Positions 26,585 to 36,051 are shown, numbered from the stretch's first letter. The stretch: 36,786 nt of DNA from Candidatus Woesebacteria bacterium GW2011_GWB1_38_8b (GCA_000993115.1 LBVN01000004.1:1-36786), one strand, 5' to 3'. Notes: generated by a model not told the origin, from the letters alone. Program-made: numbers and translations.

Positions 26585-28069
26585 ATGTCTAAACTGGTTT
26601 TAATTGACGGAAACGCCATAATGCATCGCGCTTATCATGCTCTTCCTCCGCTTACTACACGCGACGGAGAACCTATTAACGCAGTCTATGGGTTGGTGTC
26701 AATGTTAATGCGCATAGTTACCGATTTAGCCCCAACTCATTTGGCAGTCTGTTTTGACCGCCCCGAACCGACTTTTAGAAAGCTGGAATTTAGTGCTTAT
26801 CAATCACATCGTCCAGAAACTGATAAAGAATTGTCTAGTCAATTTGAGAAAGCGCGAGATGTTTTGACTTCGATGAATATTGAGGTTTTTGAAAAACCGG
26901 GATTTGAAGCGGATGATTTAATCGGAACACTTGCAACACGGGCAACCAAAACTCAACTGAAAATCGACGAAGTAATCATTGTTACGGGAGACCGTGATAT
27001 TTTACAGCTTGTTGATGACGCGAAAAAAATTGCTGTTTTTATGCCTGTAAAGGGACTCGGCGAAGGCAGGATTTATTTCGAGCGAGATGTTGTTGAGCGG
27101 ATGGGAGTAAAGCCTTCTCAAATAGTGGATTACAAAGGATTGGTCGGAGATCCTTCAGATAATTACCCTGGAGTTTCCGGGATTGGACCTAAAACCGCAA
27201 TTAAGTTATTAGATAAATATGGTGGTTTTACAAATATTTATAAAAACATTGACGAAATTGAAGCGAAAACAAAGAATAAGTTGGAGTCGGGAAAAGAAAA
27301 AGGCGACATTTCATTTAAATTGGCGAAAATTATAACCGACATGAAAGTCGATTTTGATATAAAAAAGCTCGAAAATTGGGATTTGGCGGGAGAAGAAGTA
27401 ATTGCTGTTTTTAATAAAATCGGATTTAAGACTCTTCTTTCCCGAACAGTAAAAACTTTTGGGTTTGAAACTGAGAAGCCTCAAACAAGGAAAAAGTTGT
27501 CGAAAACCGAAGTAGAAAAAGTAGCTAAAATTCTTGCCAATAAGTTGTCCGGAAAAATTTATGTCTCCGACCCAAAAAAATCTTCTCCGAGCAGCAAAGC
27601 TCTCCGACCCGGAGGTCCGACCCGATGGGCAATTCGCGGAACGGCAAGTCTGGTCCTCCAAAACATAGAAATGGGTGTAGATGATATTGATTTAGTCTGC
27701 GATCAAAAAACCGCTGAATTTATAAACTCAGAATTTAAAAAGGAACTAGTAAAGAAAGTTGAATATTCGGAAACGGATAAATATAAATCATATTTTGGTC
27801 AGCTTATTGTTGACGGGATTTTGGTTGAAGTAATGGGAGAGTTGCAAATAAAAAGTAATAAAGGTTGGGGTGATGTTTATGACGGATCAGATGATGAAGT
27901 GAATGAGATTGAGGTTGGGGATGGGTATGGGTTTAAGGGTGAAAAAATTAAAGTTCGGGCTACAAAGCCGGAAATTGAGCTGAAAGTATCAGCAGAAATG
28001 GGAAGATGGAATGAGTTTCATAAAATGAAAAAACAAATTGGTTCAAAACTTCAAACAAGTTTGTTTTGA
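26585..28069 (+). CDS. PolA-type 5'-3' exonuclease (FEN-like) fused to a nucleotidyltransferase-like C-terminal domain
   Basis: 494 aa; KLVLIDGNAIMHRAYHALPPLTTRDGEPINAVYGL, FEADDLIGTLA, VTGDRDILQLV, GDPSDNYPGVSGIGPKTA; C-terminal RWAIRGTASLVLQNIEMGVDDIDLVCD resembles a minimal nucleotidyltransferase G[ST]..DxD motif. Confidence 0.85.
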   Translation: MSKLVLIDGNAIMHRAYHALPPLTTRDGEPINAVYGLVSMLMRIVTDLAPTHLAVCFDRPEPTFRKLEFSAYQSHRPETDKELSSQFEKARDVLTSMNIEVFEKPGFEADDLIGTLATRATKTQLKIDEVIIVTGDRDILQLVDDAKKIAVFMPVKGLGEGRIYFERDVVERMGVKPSQIVDYKGLVGDPSDNYPGVSGIGPKTAIKLLDKYGGFTNIYKNIDEIEAKTKNKLESGKEKGDISFKLAKIITDMKVDFDIKKLENWDLAGEEVIAVFNKIGFKTLLSRTVKTFGFETEKPQTRKKLSKTEVEKVAKILANKLSGKIYVSDPKKSSPSSKALRPGGPTRWAIRGTASLVLQNIEMGVDDIDLVCDQKTAEFINSEFKKELVKKVEYSETDKYKSYFGQLIVDGILVEVMGELQIKSNKGWGDVYDGSDDEVNEIEVGDGYGFKGEKIKVRATKPEIELKVSAEMGRWNEFHKMKKQIGSKLQTSLF

Positions 28070-28087
28070 GAAAGGAGGTGAAGAAAA

Positions 28088-28471
28088 ATGATAAAAGGAA
28101 TTGACATAATAACAATTTTTAGCGAAAGTGCAAAAAAGTTAGCTGAGTTTTATGAGAAAAAAGTTGGTCTGAAAAATAGTGAGGTTTTTGAGATGGGTGA
28201 AGGGGACGATGAAGCTTATATGTATGAGTTTAAAGGCTGCGGATTTGCGATTATTGATCACTCAAAAGTCAAAGGTAAAAATACAAATCCGGAGAGATGC
28301 ATTATAAATTTTGAGGTTGGCAATATTGATGAAGAAATTTCAAGGCTAAAAAAAGCAAAAGTAAAAGTGGTTCAGGATAAATATCACGTTGAAGGATACG
28401 GTTGGATTGCAACTTTTGAAGATCTGGACGGAAATTATTTTCAGTTTGTCCAAGTGAGAGCAAGTAAGTAA
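28088..28471 (+). CDS. VOC/glyoxalase-like protein
   Basis: 127 aa; IDIITIFSESAKKLAEFYEKKVGL...GYGWIATFEDLDGNYFQFVQV; SD GAAAGGAGGTG. Confidence 0.82.
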   Translation: MIKGIDIITIFSESAKKLAEFYEKKVGLKNSEVFEMGEGDDEAYMYEFKGCGFAIIDHSKVKGKNTNPERCIINFEVGNIDEEISRLKKAKVKVVQDKYHVEGYGWIATFEDLDGNYFQFVQVRASK

Positions 28472-28520
28472 CTTATTAAGAAGCTGGCAACTTACATACA
28501 GTAAAGGTAAAATACCTTTA

Positions 28521-29648
28521 ATGAAGGTAGCGCTGGTTCATGATTATATAAAAGAATACGGTGGGGCGGAGCGTGTCTTGGAGGGTCTTCATAAAATTTA
28601 TCCCGATGCTGATGTCTACACCACTGTTTATTTACCGAAATTTCTAGGTCCTCACGCAGCGCGTTTTGAAAATTGGAGTATTAAACCCTCAATCCTTCAG
28701 TTAATTCCCATGAAGGGAAAAATGATCAGTATATTCCGGTTTGTCGAACCAATTATCTTTCGCCTCATGGACCTACGATCTTACGATCTGATAATTGTTT
28801 CAAAGTGTGGGAATTACGCTTCAATCAACTCGTTTCGAAAGCGTAGAGGCGCACTTCATATTTGCTATTGTCATACTCCTCCCCGATATCTTTATGGATA
28901 TCCTGTGGCGAACCGCTGGGATAATAGTTTTGTCCGTAAAACTCTATTTGTGTTGGGACGAATTCCTATGTATTTTATGCGCAAACTTGATTACATTGAC
29001 GGCCAGAAACCGGATTATTTTATTGCCAATTCCGCTGAAATTGCAGGTCGGATTAAAAAGTTCTATGCCCGCGACGCGATTGTTATTCATCCGCCGATTG
29101 ATATTCCGAAAATTAATATACCGGTTCCTATGAAGGACAGAAAATATTATCTGACGGGGGGAAGATTATCCAGAAACAAAGCTTTTGATTTGGCGGTTGT
29201 TGCATGTACAAAACTTAATTTGCCACTTAAAGTTTTCGGAAAAGGATTTGGGGGATATGGGGAAAACGATCTTAAAAAACAGGCTGGACCAAATGTTGAA
29301 TTTTTGGGTGAAGTTTCACAAGCGCAAAAGTGGGAACTTATTAAAAACGCAAAAGCCTATATTTCCCCAAGTCTACAGGAAGATTTTGGAATGTTAAATC
29401 TCGAAGTTAATGCGGGTGGAACACCTGTTATTGCATATAACTCCGGAGGAGTCAAAGAAACTGTTATTGACGGGAAAACGGGTGTTCTTTTTGATGAGCC
29501 AAATGTAGAGTCAATAGTTTCTGCAATAAAGAGGTTTGAAAAAATTGGGTTTAGTCCTGAAACTTTGATTATTCATGCAAAAAAGTTTTCGAGTGAGACG
29601 TTTGAGAAGGAAATAAAAAGGTTTGTAGCTGATAAGATTAGTAAATAA
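28521..29648 (+). CDS. Glycosyltransferase family 4
   Basis: 375 aa; MKVALVHDYIKEYGGAERVLE..., SPSLQEDFGMLNLEVNAGGTPVIAYNSGGVKETVIDGKTGVLF. Confidence 0.92.
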   Translation: MKVALVHDYIKEYGGAERVLEGLHKIYPDADVYTTVYLPKFLGPHAARFENWSIKPSILQLIPMKGKMISIFRFVEPIIFRLMDLRSYDLIIVSKCGNYASINSFRKRRGALHICYCHTPPRYLYGYPVANRWDNSFVRKTLFVLGRIPMYFMRKLDYIDGQKPDYFIANSAEIAGRIKKFYARDAIVIHPPIDIPKINIPVPMKDRKYYLTGGRLSRNKAFDLAVVACTKLNLPLKVFGKGFGGYGENDLKKQAGPNVEFLGEVSQAQKWELIKNAKAYISPSLQEDFGMLNLEVNAGGTPVIAYNSGGVKETVIDGKTGVLFDEPNVESIVSAIKRFEKIGFSPETLIIHAKKFSSETFEKEIKRFVADKISK

Positions 29649-29654
29649 ATACTT

Positions 29655-30548
29655 ATGCCTGAATTACCTGAAGTAAATTCAATAAAATTACAATTGCAGA
29701 AATATTTGGTTGGACACACTATTGAAAAAGCCGAAGTCCGAAACACAAAAATTTTTGAAGGAAATCCGAAAGATATTGAAGGAGCAAAAGTAAGTGATGT
29801 CAGGAGATTTGCAAAGGTGCTCTCAATTGACTTGTCCAATGGTAAATCTTTGGTAATTCACATCAAGCTGACAGGCCAAATAATTTATCGCGGGCCGAAT
29901 CTAAAAAATCCCGGATCTTTATCAAAAAAAGTAGCAGGAGGAGTTCCCGGTCCACACACGTTAGTTATTTTCCATTTGGACAGAAGCGGCGTGCTTTATT
30001 ACAACGACATAAGACGCTTTGGTTGGATCAGAGTTTACGATACTGATAAAGTTGAAAAAGAAGGATTTGTAAATAAACTTGGACCTGAACCCTTCGGCGG
30101 TGCTCAGGGTAAACCCTTTGGTCAAGTTCAGGGAAAGCCAGAGCTTCTCACTTTAAATTATTTTCAGACAGTTCTTTCAAAAACAGCACGGGCGATAAAA
30201 GTAGTTTTAATGGATCAGAGTAAAATAGGGGGAGTCGGAAATATTTACGCTAATGACGCACTTTGGCTTTCCAAAATCAATCCACGAACCCAAGCAAAGA
30301 ATCTTGATGAGCAAAAATCCAAGGAGTTGTTTGATGCAATTCACACAGTCTTAAAAGCGGGTATGAAATACGGAGGTGCGAGTGAGCTTGCGTTTGTTAC
30401 CCCCGATGGGGCAGAAGGGCAATATCAGGAGCATACATTGGTTTATGGAAAACAGGGAACGATATGTAAAAATTGCAAAGGCAACAAAATAGAAAAGTAT
30501 TTTCTAAGCGGACGTGGAACTTATTGGTGCCCCACCTGCCAGAGCTAA
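29655..30548 (+). CDS. mutM: Formamidopyrimidine-DNA glycosylase
   Basis: 297 aa; MPELPEVNSIKLQL, DQSKIGGVGNIYANDALW, zinc finger CKNCKGNKIEKYFLSGRGTYWCPTCQS. Confidence 0.94.
   Translation: MPELPEVNSIKLQLQKYLVGHTIEKAEVRNTKIFEGNPKDIEGAKVSDVRRFAKVLSIDLSNGKSLVIHIKLTGQIIYRGPNLKNPGSLSKKVAGGVPGPHTLVIFHLDRSGVLYYNDIRRFGWIRVYDTDKVEKEGFVNKLGPEPFGGAQGKPFGQVQGKPELLTLNYFQTVLSKTARAIKVVLMDQSKIGGVGNIYANDALWLSKINPRTQAKNLDEQKSKELFDAIHTVLKAGMKYGGASELAFVTPDGAEGQYQEHTLVYGKQGTICKNCKGNKIEKYFLSGRGTYWCPTCQS
30082..30138 (+). repeat. Tandem ~24-bp repeat inside mutM encoding PFGGAQGK-PFGQVQGK
   Basis: CCCTTCGGCGGTGCTCAGGGTAAA followed by CCCTTTGGTCAAGTTCAGGGAAAG in frame between LGPE and PELLTL. Confidence 0.75.
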
Positions 30549-31648
30549 TTATCTGCCTTGTAGATCTTTATTAAATCTCTCGCGTAAGTTGTGACAGAGT
30601 GTTTTAAAGCCTCAAGTCGTGCATTTTTGGACATTTTATTCAGAAGTTTTTTATCACTTGCAAGCTTGATAATTTCTTCCGCAACTGCCCCTACTTTATT
30701 GGGAACAACAATTCCGTTTAAATTATTCGTAATTATCGATTCCAAATTAGAATTTTTTAAAACTCCAACAGGGACTCCACAGGCCAGAGATTCAAGGATG
30801 GTGATTGGCATTACCTCCGATGTTGAAGGAGTGAAAAAAATATCGGCTGAATTGTAAAGAATCGGGAGAACCTGATTGGGAACTTCTCCGCCAAGTTTAA
30901 CTTCATCTTCCAGTTTAAGTTTACTGATCCTTTGAGAAAGTTTTGCCCAGAGATTACCGGTGCCCACGATCAGCATTTCGAATTTAAATTTCCGTTTTTT
31001 TAACTCTCTGGCAATATCAATAAGAAATAGCGGATTTTTTTCTTTCTCAATTCGCCCTACATAAATAATTCTAAAAATTTCACTTTTTGGTTTTTTAATT
31101 GGGGAAAAAACTTCTGTATCAACGCTATTTAACATGAGAGTGGTATTTTTTACTCCGTGGTTTTTAAGTCTGGTTTGGGTTTCAGAGGATGGACAGATTA
31201 CAGTTTGGCATTTTGTAGCCAGATTTTTTATATCGTTTAAAATAAATTTTGAAGCTAGGAAATATCCTTTGGGAAAATAGTAATTTAAGTATTGTTCGTA
31301 ATTTGTGTGAGCGGTAAAAAATAAAGTAATACCAAGTTTTTCTGCAGCGCTGACAGCAAACTTTCCGATTACCAGCGGATGCTGAACATGGACGACATCG
31401 ATTTTTAGTTTTTGTAATTTGGACATGAGAACGATCGGAACTCCGAGCGGATACCTTTTAACTAAAGGATTTGGAAGTGAAGGGTAGCGTATAATATTTT
31501 TCTCCATATCCTTAAATCCCGGAAAAGAAGGAGCAAGAACAAAAACTTTGTGCCCGTTTTTTTCAAGTTCTTTTTTAAGCGTTTTAATATAGAAAGAAAC
31601 TCCATTTACAGTCGGATAATAAGTTGCAGTCACAAGGAGAATGTTCAT
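30545..31648 (-). CDS. Glycosyltransferase family 4
   Basis: MNILLVTATYYPTVNGVSFYIKTLKKELEKNGHKVFVLAPSFPG..., TPSTSEVMPITILESLACGVPVGV; likely start Met at 31648. Confidence 0.92.
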   Translation of the reverse strand: MNILLVTATYYPTVNGVSFYIKTLKKELEKNGHKVFVLAPSFPGFKDMEKNIIRYPSLPNPLVKRYPLGVPIVLMSKLQKLKIDVVHVQHPLVIGKFAVSAAEKLGITLFFTAHTNYEQYLNYYFPKGYFLASKFILNDIKNLATKCQTVICPSSETQTRLKNHGVKNTTLMLNSVDTEVFSPIKKPKSEIFRIIYVGRIEKEKNPLFLIDIARELKKRKFKFEMLIVGTGNLWAKLSQRISKLKLEDEVKLGGEVPNQVLPILYNSADIFFTPSTSEVMPITILESLACGVPVGVLKNSNLESIITNNLNGIVVPNKVGAVAEEIIKLASDKKLLNKMSKNARLEALKHSVTTYARDLIKIYKADN

Positions 31649-31781
31649 TTCTAGCGTATTATAACTCATTTCAAAATCACGAATCTCGCCAAAGGCGGAT
31701 GAGTGTAAGTTTTGAATTGGGTTATATGAGCTTGGCGAAACCTCAAAACCGACAGGTTTTGAAATAGCTCCTATACGCTAC

Positions 31782-31907
31782 TTATCTCTTTTTACTTTTT
31801 TTAGCTGGTCTTTTGGAGAATAATTTTTTTATCGCAAAAACTGTTGCCGCAGCCGCAACAAGACTTCCGAGAATTTGAAAAATTGGGTACTTATAATCTT
31901 TTGTCAT
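31782..31907 (-). CDS. Small membrane protein (41 aa)
   Basis: MTKDYKYPIFQILGSLVAAAATVFAIKKLFSKRPAKKSKKR*; TM plus basic tail; not in the ORF track. Confidence 0.45.
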   Translation of the reverse strand: MTKDYKYPIFQILGSLVAAAATVFAIKKLFSKRPAKKSKKR

Positions 31908-31972
31908 TAATTAAAGTTATATTTTTTTGAGCAGGACTTCAATAGGGTGTTCGTGCTGTTATAATTGGCTAC

Positions 31973-33124
31973 ATGTTAATTAATAAATTAGCACTTAATA
32001 ATTTCAGAAATTTTTCGAAGAAACATTTTGAATTTGGGAAAGGTGTTAATGTAATTGTTGGTCCTAATGCCATAGGAAAAACAAATATTTTGGAATCGAT
32101 TTATCTTCTTTCAACCGGAAAAAGTTTTAAAGCCAGACTTGAGGAGGAGATGATAGATTACAATTCTGATATTGCGAGAATCGTAGGAGAAGTCGGCCAC
32201 CGGCTCGTAGAGCACTCTGGCTTGGAAAGAAGTAAAAAGCAAAAAGAGGCAGAGGAATTACAAAAAACAAAGCTTGAAACAATTCTCACACGGGGGGAAA
32301 TACAAATAGGGGAAGATCCGGAAAATATACAAAAAGCACCCCGTAAAAAAATGTTGGTTAACGGTCTTCCCAAAAGGCTTATTGATTTTTCGGGAATTTT
32401 AAAAGTTGCACTTTTCGGTCCGTGGGATCTTGATTTGGTGACGGAATCCCCAAGCATAAGACGCAAATTTTTAGATTCAGTTTTGTCGCAGGTTGACAGG
32501 GAATATCGAAGGGCCTCCCTTTCTTATGAAAAAGGGCTGCGGCAAAGAAATAGACTTTTGTGGCGTATTCGTGAGGAAGGTTTGAGCCGTTCTCAGCTTT
32601 TATTTTGGAACCAGTTACTCATTAAAAACGGTGATTATATCAGTCGCAAAAGAGCTGAATTTATTGATTTTGTTAATGAGAGCCCTGATTTTTTGGATCA
32701 GGATTTTTCTTTGGAATATGACAGCAGTGCAATTAGCGAAGGAAGACTGATGCAATATAAAGATGAAGAGGTTGCTGCAGCGACAACGCTTGTTGGACCA
32801 CATAGGGACGATTTCATCTTTAAATTAAAAAATGCCAAAAACGCAAATGCTAAAAATGGGGATAGAGATCTTTCAAAGTATGGAAGCAGGGGGGAACAAC
32901 GGATGGGTGTGCTGTGGGTAAAATTGGCTGAGCTTAATTATATCGAAAAAAGTACAGGTGAACGGCCTGTTTTACTTCTGGATGATATTTTTTCTGAGCT
33001 TGACCACGAGCACAGAGCCGTTGTATCAGAACTCGCAAAAGCTCAGCAGACAATAATTACAACAGCAGATGAACATTATGTAAAAGGGATTAAGAGCGGG
33101 AATGAGATTATTATGTTGGGGTAA
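31973..33124 (+). CDS. recF: DNA replication and repair protein RecF
   Basis: 383 aa; LALNNFRNF..VGPNAIGKTNILESIYLLSTGKSF, SRGEQRMGVLWVKLAELNYI, LLLDDIFSELD. Confidence 0.93.
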   Translation: MLINKLALNNFRNFSKKHFEFGKGVNVIVGPNAIGKTNILESIYLLSTGKSFKARLEEEMIDYNSDIARIVGEVGHRLVEHSGLERSKKQKEAEELQKTKLETILTRGEIQIGEDPENIQKAPRKKMLVNGLPKRLIDFSGILKVALFGPWDLDLVTESPSIRRKFLDSVLSQVDREYRRASLSYEKGLRQRNRLLWRIREEGLSRSQLLFWNQLLIKNGDYISRKRAEFIDFVNESPDFLDQDFSLEYDSSAISEGRLMQYKDEEVAAATTLVGPHRDDFIFKLKNAKNANAKNGDRDLSKYGSRGEQRMGVLWVKLAELNYIEKSTGERPVLLLDDIFSELDHEHRAVVSELAKAQQTIITTADEHYVKGIKSGNEIIMLG

Positions 33125-33169
33125 AGTGTGTTTGTTAAACGTTGACTAATTGAGTAATATATACGATAT

Positions 33170-33400
33170 ATGGCAAAACAAAAACCACAGGAGGGTGAAC
33201 AAAAACTGCTGCAGGGTTTATCTTTACAGGAAAGAAAGGATTTAGCCACATCGAGTCTGGCAGAAAAAATTGCGAGAAGGTTGGGGACGGCAGGTAAAAA
33301 AAACATCTATGGTGTTAGCGCAACAGAAATGCATTTAAAAGCAGAAAAAGCAGGAACGCCAGAAACTATAGCAAGGATCGATGGAGAAGGTGAAGTTTAA
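33170..33400 (+). CDS. Small hypothetical protein
   Basis: 76 aa ORF, MAKQKPQEGEQKLLQGLSLQERKDLATSSLAEKIARRLG. Confidence 0.45.
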   Translation: MAKQKPQEGEQKLLQGLSLQERKDLATSSLAEKIARRLGTAGKKNIYGVSATEMHLKAEKAGTPETIARIDGEGEV

Positions 33401-33660
33401 TTTTTTTCTTCACTGAACTTACTTACCTGATAAGTAACAAATACCACTAAAATTGTAATTAACACAGCGTAAATCAGAAGTGAAATTAAACCAGACCCTT
33501 CACCGAAAAAAGGTTTTACATATACATTAACTATTTCCTGGATTACCTGATTCCATGCCAGTGCCGCAACCAATCCAAATGCTCCGGTTGCAAGTTTTAA
33601 TGTTTCAGAAATGGCACGTTTTCTAATTTCACCTGCTTCCTGTTTTATTTTTTCTTTCAT
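33397..33660 (-). CDS. DUF5654-like small membrane protein
   Basis: MKEKIKQEAGEIRKRAISETLKLATGAFGLVAALAWNQVIQEIVNVYVKPFF.. TM; start Met at ~33660. Confidence 0.65.
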   Translation of the reverse strand: MKEKIKQEAGEIRKRAISETLKLATGAFGLVAALAWNQVIQEIVNVYVKPFFGEGSGLISLLIYAVLITILVVFVTYQVSKFSEEKN

Positions 33661-33698
33661 ACCCAATTGTAACATGAACTGAAAATTATGTATGATGT

Positions 33699-34676
33699 AT
33701 GGGTTTACAAATTATGAAAGAATTTAAAAAAGAAGAACTTACAAAACTATTTCGCCCTCATGATAATTCAAATGGGGAAGATAACGGTCAGATTACAATT
33801 ATCGGTGGGTCCGAACTTTTCCACGGGGCTCCGATTTTAGCTTTAAAAACCGCATCAAGAATTGTTGATATGGTTTTTTTTGCAACCCCTGAAAAATCCG
33901 TTGGGATGGTTGCGGAATTAATTAAATCAAAATTAATGTCTTTTATCTGGATTCCCTGGGACGATTTATCAGCTTATATTGAAAAATCCGATGCGATTTT
34001 GATCGGACCGGGTTTTATGAGATTCGGGAGCGAAAAAACCCCCGAAAGTGATCGGCATTTTGACAATCATAATGAAGGAAAAACAACAAGAGAAATTACA
34101 GAAAAACTTTTGAAAAAGTTTCCACTTAAAAAATGGGTGATTGACGCAGGATCCTTACAGACAATGGATGCTGAATGGATACCTGAAAATGCAATAATTA
34201 CACCGAATAAAAAAGAATTCGAAACGCTTTTCGGTGCAAAGTTTTCTACCGGTTTAGCAACTGAAATGGCAAAAAAATACAAATGCATTATTGTTGCAAA
34301 AGGTCCCGAATCTTATGTTACAAGCGCAGACGAAACAGTTTTAATTAAGGGTGGAAATGCTGGTATGACAAAAGGGGGGACGGGCGATATTTTAGCCGGT
34401 TTGACAGTTGCGCTATTGGCAAAAAATGAGCCATTCCTATCAGCCTGTGCAGCAAGTTACATAGAAAAAGCTGCTGCCGATGAACTTTATTGCGGATATC
34501 AAGAAGACCACGGGCTTCAGCCTGTGGATGAATTGAGCTCCGATATGTCGTCCTCCTTAGGGAAACCCCGCTCTTCAGGGCGGGGAGGACGTCATAAAAA
34601 AGTTGGAACAAATTATAACGCTGATGACTTGGCCGATTTTATTCCTGAGTATTTTAAAATGGTGTTAGCCGATTAA
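33699..34676 (+). CDS. ADP/ATP-dependent NAD(P)HX dehydratase (YjeF C-terminal/NnrD-like)
   Basis: DNGQITIIGGSELFHGAPILALKTASRI, WVIDAGSLQ, ITPNKKEFETLF, NAGMTKGGTGDILAGLTVALLA. Confidence 0.88.
   Translation: MGLQIMKEFKKEELTKLFRPHDNSNGEDNGQITIIGGSELFHGAPILALKTASRIVDMVFFATPEKSVGMVAELIKSKLMSFIWIPWDDLSAYIEKSDAILIGPGFMRFGSEKTPESDRHFDNHNEGKTTREITEKLLKKFPLKKWVIDAGSLQTMDAEWIPENAIITPNKKEFETLFGAKFSTGLATEMAKKYKCIIVAKGPESYVTSADETVLIKGGNAGMTKGGTGDILAGLTVALLAKNEPFLSACAASYIEKAAADELYCGYQEDHGLQPVDELSSDMSSSLGKPRSSGRGGRHKKVGTNYNADDLADFIPEYFKMVLAD
34508..34590 (+). mobile_element. IS200/IS605-end-like hairpin pair (non-autonomous/PATE-like remnant) inside the NnrD-like ORF
   Basis: Hairpin CCACGGGC-TTCA-GCCTGTGG (34508-34527); hairpin CCCCGCTC-TTCA-GGGCGGGG (34566-34585) nested in GTCCTCC/GGAGGAC (34550-34556/34584-34590) with TTAGGGAAA between, typical of IS605-family right ends. 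Confidence 0.6.
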
Positions 34677-34738
34677 GACATTTTTTTATCAAGAATTCCT
34701 TTTAGCTTTCTAAATTCAGGAATATAATAATATCTAAA

Positions 34739-35032
34739 ATGCTACCGTATTTTAAAGATTTTGATCCAATTACTTTTCTTAATCTCGAAGGCAGGATTGA
34801 TGAAAAATCAAAACCTCTGACGAGAGTCCAGCTGACTCGTCAGATTGGGCAATATATTTTTTTTAAGTTGGCACCAAGTTTAACTGATGACCAATTGGAT
34901 TTAGTATTGAAAAGCCAAACCAGTTCGGACAAATTTGATCTAGTTAGTAAATATATACCCAACCTAGAAGAAAGGATGAAAGAGGAGCTGGAAAATTTTA
35001 AATTAGAATTTAATATAAATGGACGATATTGA
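34739..35032 (+). CDS. Hypothetical protein
   Basis: 97 aa ORF, overlaps the next ORF by 14 nt. Confidence 0.55.
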   Translation: MLPYFKDFDPITFLNLEGRIDEKSKPLTRVQLTRQIGQYIFFKLAPSLTDDQLDLVLKSQTSSDKFDLVSKYIPNLEERMKEELENFKLEFNINGRY

Positions 35033-36011
35033 CAGAGAAGGAATTATTGATCGCAACGATCCGGTTGGAGTGGGGGAAGAGGTGGTAAAATCAGCTCATA
35101 AGTTATTGATAGAAAAACGTCCCGGTTGGCGTTCTAAGATGGCAGCGATTGCCCTTGCGGGTACAATGTTGTTTGTTACTTCATGTGGAATTTCTCCAGT
35201 TAGTAGAGCCGCGCCTCCGGTAGAAACCCAGCCAGCGGTAACGCAATCAGTTGAAGCTCCAATTGACGAAGTTAGTCTCGGATGGGCAAATATATTGGAA
35301 TTTAGGTATCCGCTTCGGAGTAATGGTTTTGAACCGCGTTCCGCAGGTGAATTGAAAACGGATTCCAGCGAACGAACAATCTTAATTAATTATACAGATA
35401 CTGAAATAAACCTAGAAGCTGCAGAGTCTATTTACAATGCAGTTGAAAGTATTCCCTATAACTCCGAAACTAATCAAAATTTAAGATACACAATAGATGG
35501 AAAAGTATACGGATTTAAAATCGTACCTAATAATTTACCTTTAAGTATAATGGCAATAGTGCCAACATCAGATGCTTTACCTGAAGAGTTTGGCCCTGGG
35601 GCGCAAACTACCAACTATGACGCTGGAGAAGATACATTATCTGTAAGCTATTTAAAGTATCCCGAACCGGAAGATTGGCATTCATTGGAACTTAGATTGG
35701 CAGTTGAAGCTTGTCAACAAAGATTTGATTTTTTGCCGGTAGAGATACTAACCTCTGGAGAAATAAAAGATATTGTTATCGATCCGAATAATTTAAACGA
35801 TATTAGATTAAAGTTTCTAGCTCAGGATTTGGGATGTAATTCGTATGGTATTGCAATTGGTTCCAGGGCAAAAGGTAGATCATATGAAGAATACAAGTCG
35901 CATATTGAAAACACCCTATATAATAACAAAGGTGCGAATGACTCAAGACCCATACTTATTAATGAGGATGTATATACAGGGAGTTCATCTACCGTTTCAC
36001 TGAACAAATAG
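35019..36011 (+). CDS. Putative lipoprotein/secreted protein
   Basis: 330 aa; hydrophobic segment with lipobox-like MAAIALAGTMLFVTSC after basic KRPGWRSK; Pro/Ala-rich region then soluble domain. Confidence 0.6.
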   Translation: MDDIDREGIIDRNDPVGVGEEVVKSAHKLLIEKRPGWRSKMAAIALAGTMLFVTSCGISPVSRAAPPVETQPAVTQSVEAPIDEVSLGWANILEFRYPLRSNGFEPRSAGELKTDSSERTILINYTDTEINLEAAESIYNAVESIPYNSETNQNLRYTIDGKVYGFKIVPNNLPLSIMAIVPTSDALPEEFGPGAQTTNYDAGEDTLSVSYLKYPEPEDWHSLELRLAVEACQQRFDFLPVEILTSGEIKDIVIDPNNLNDIRLKFLAQDLGCNSYGIAIGSRAKGRSYEEYKSHIENTLYNNKGANDSRPILINEDVYTGSSSTVSLNK

Positions 36012-36051
36012 TACTTTAATTTCCGCAAGTTTTGCGGTAATATGAAGTATT

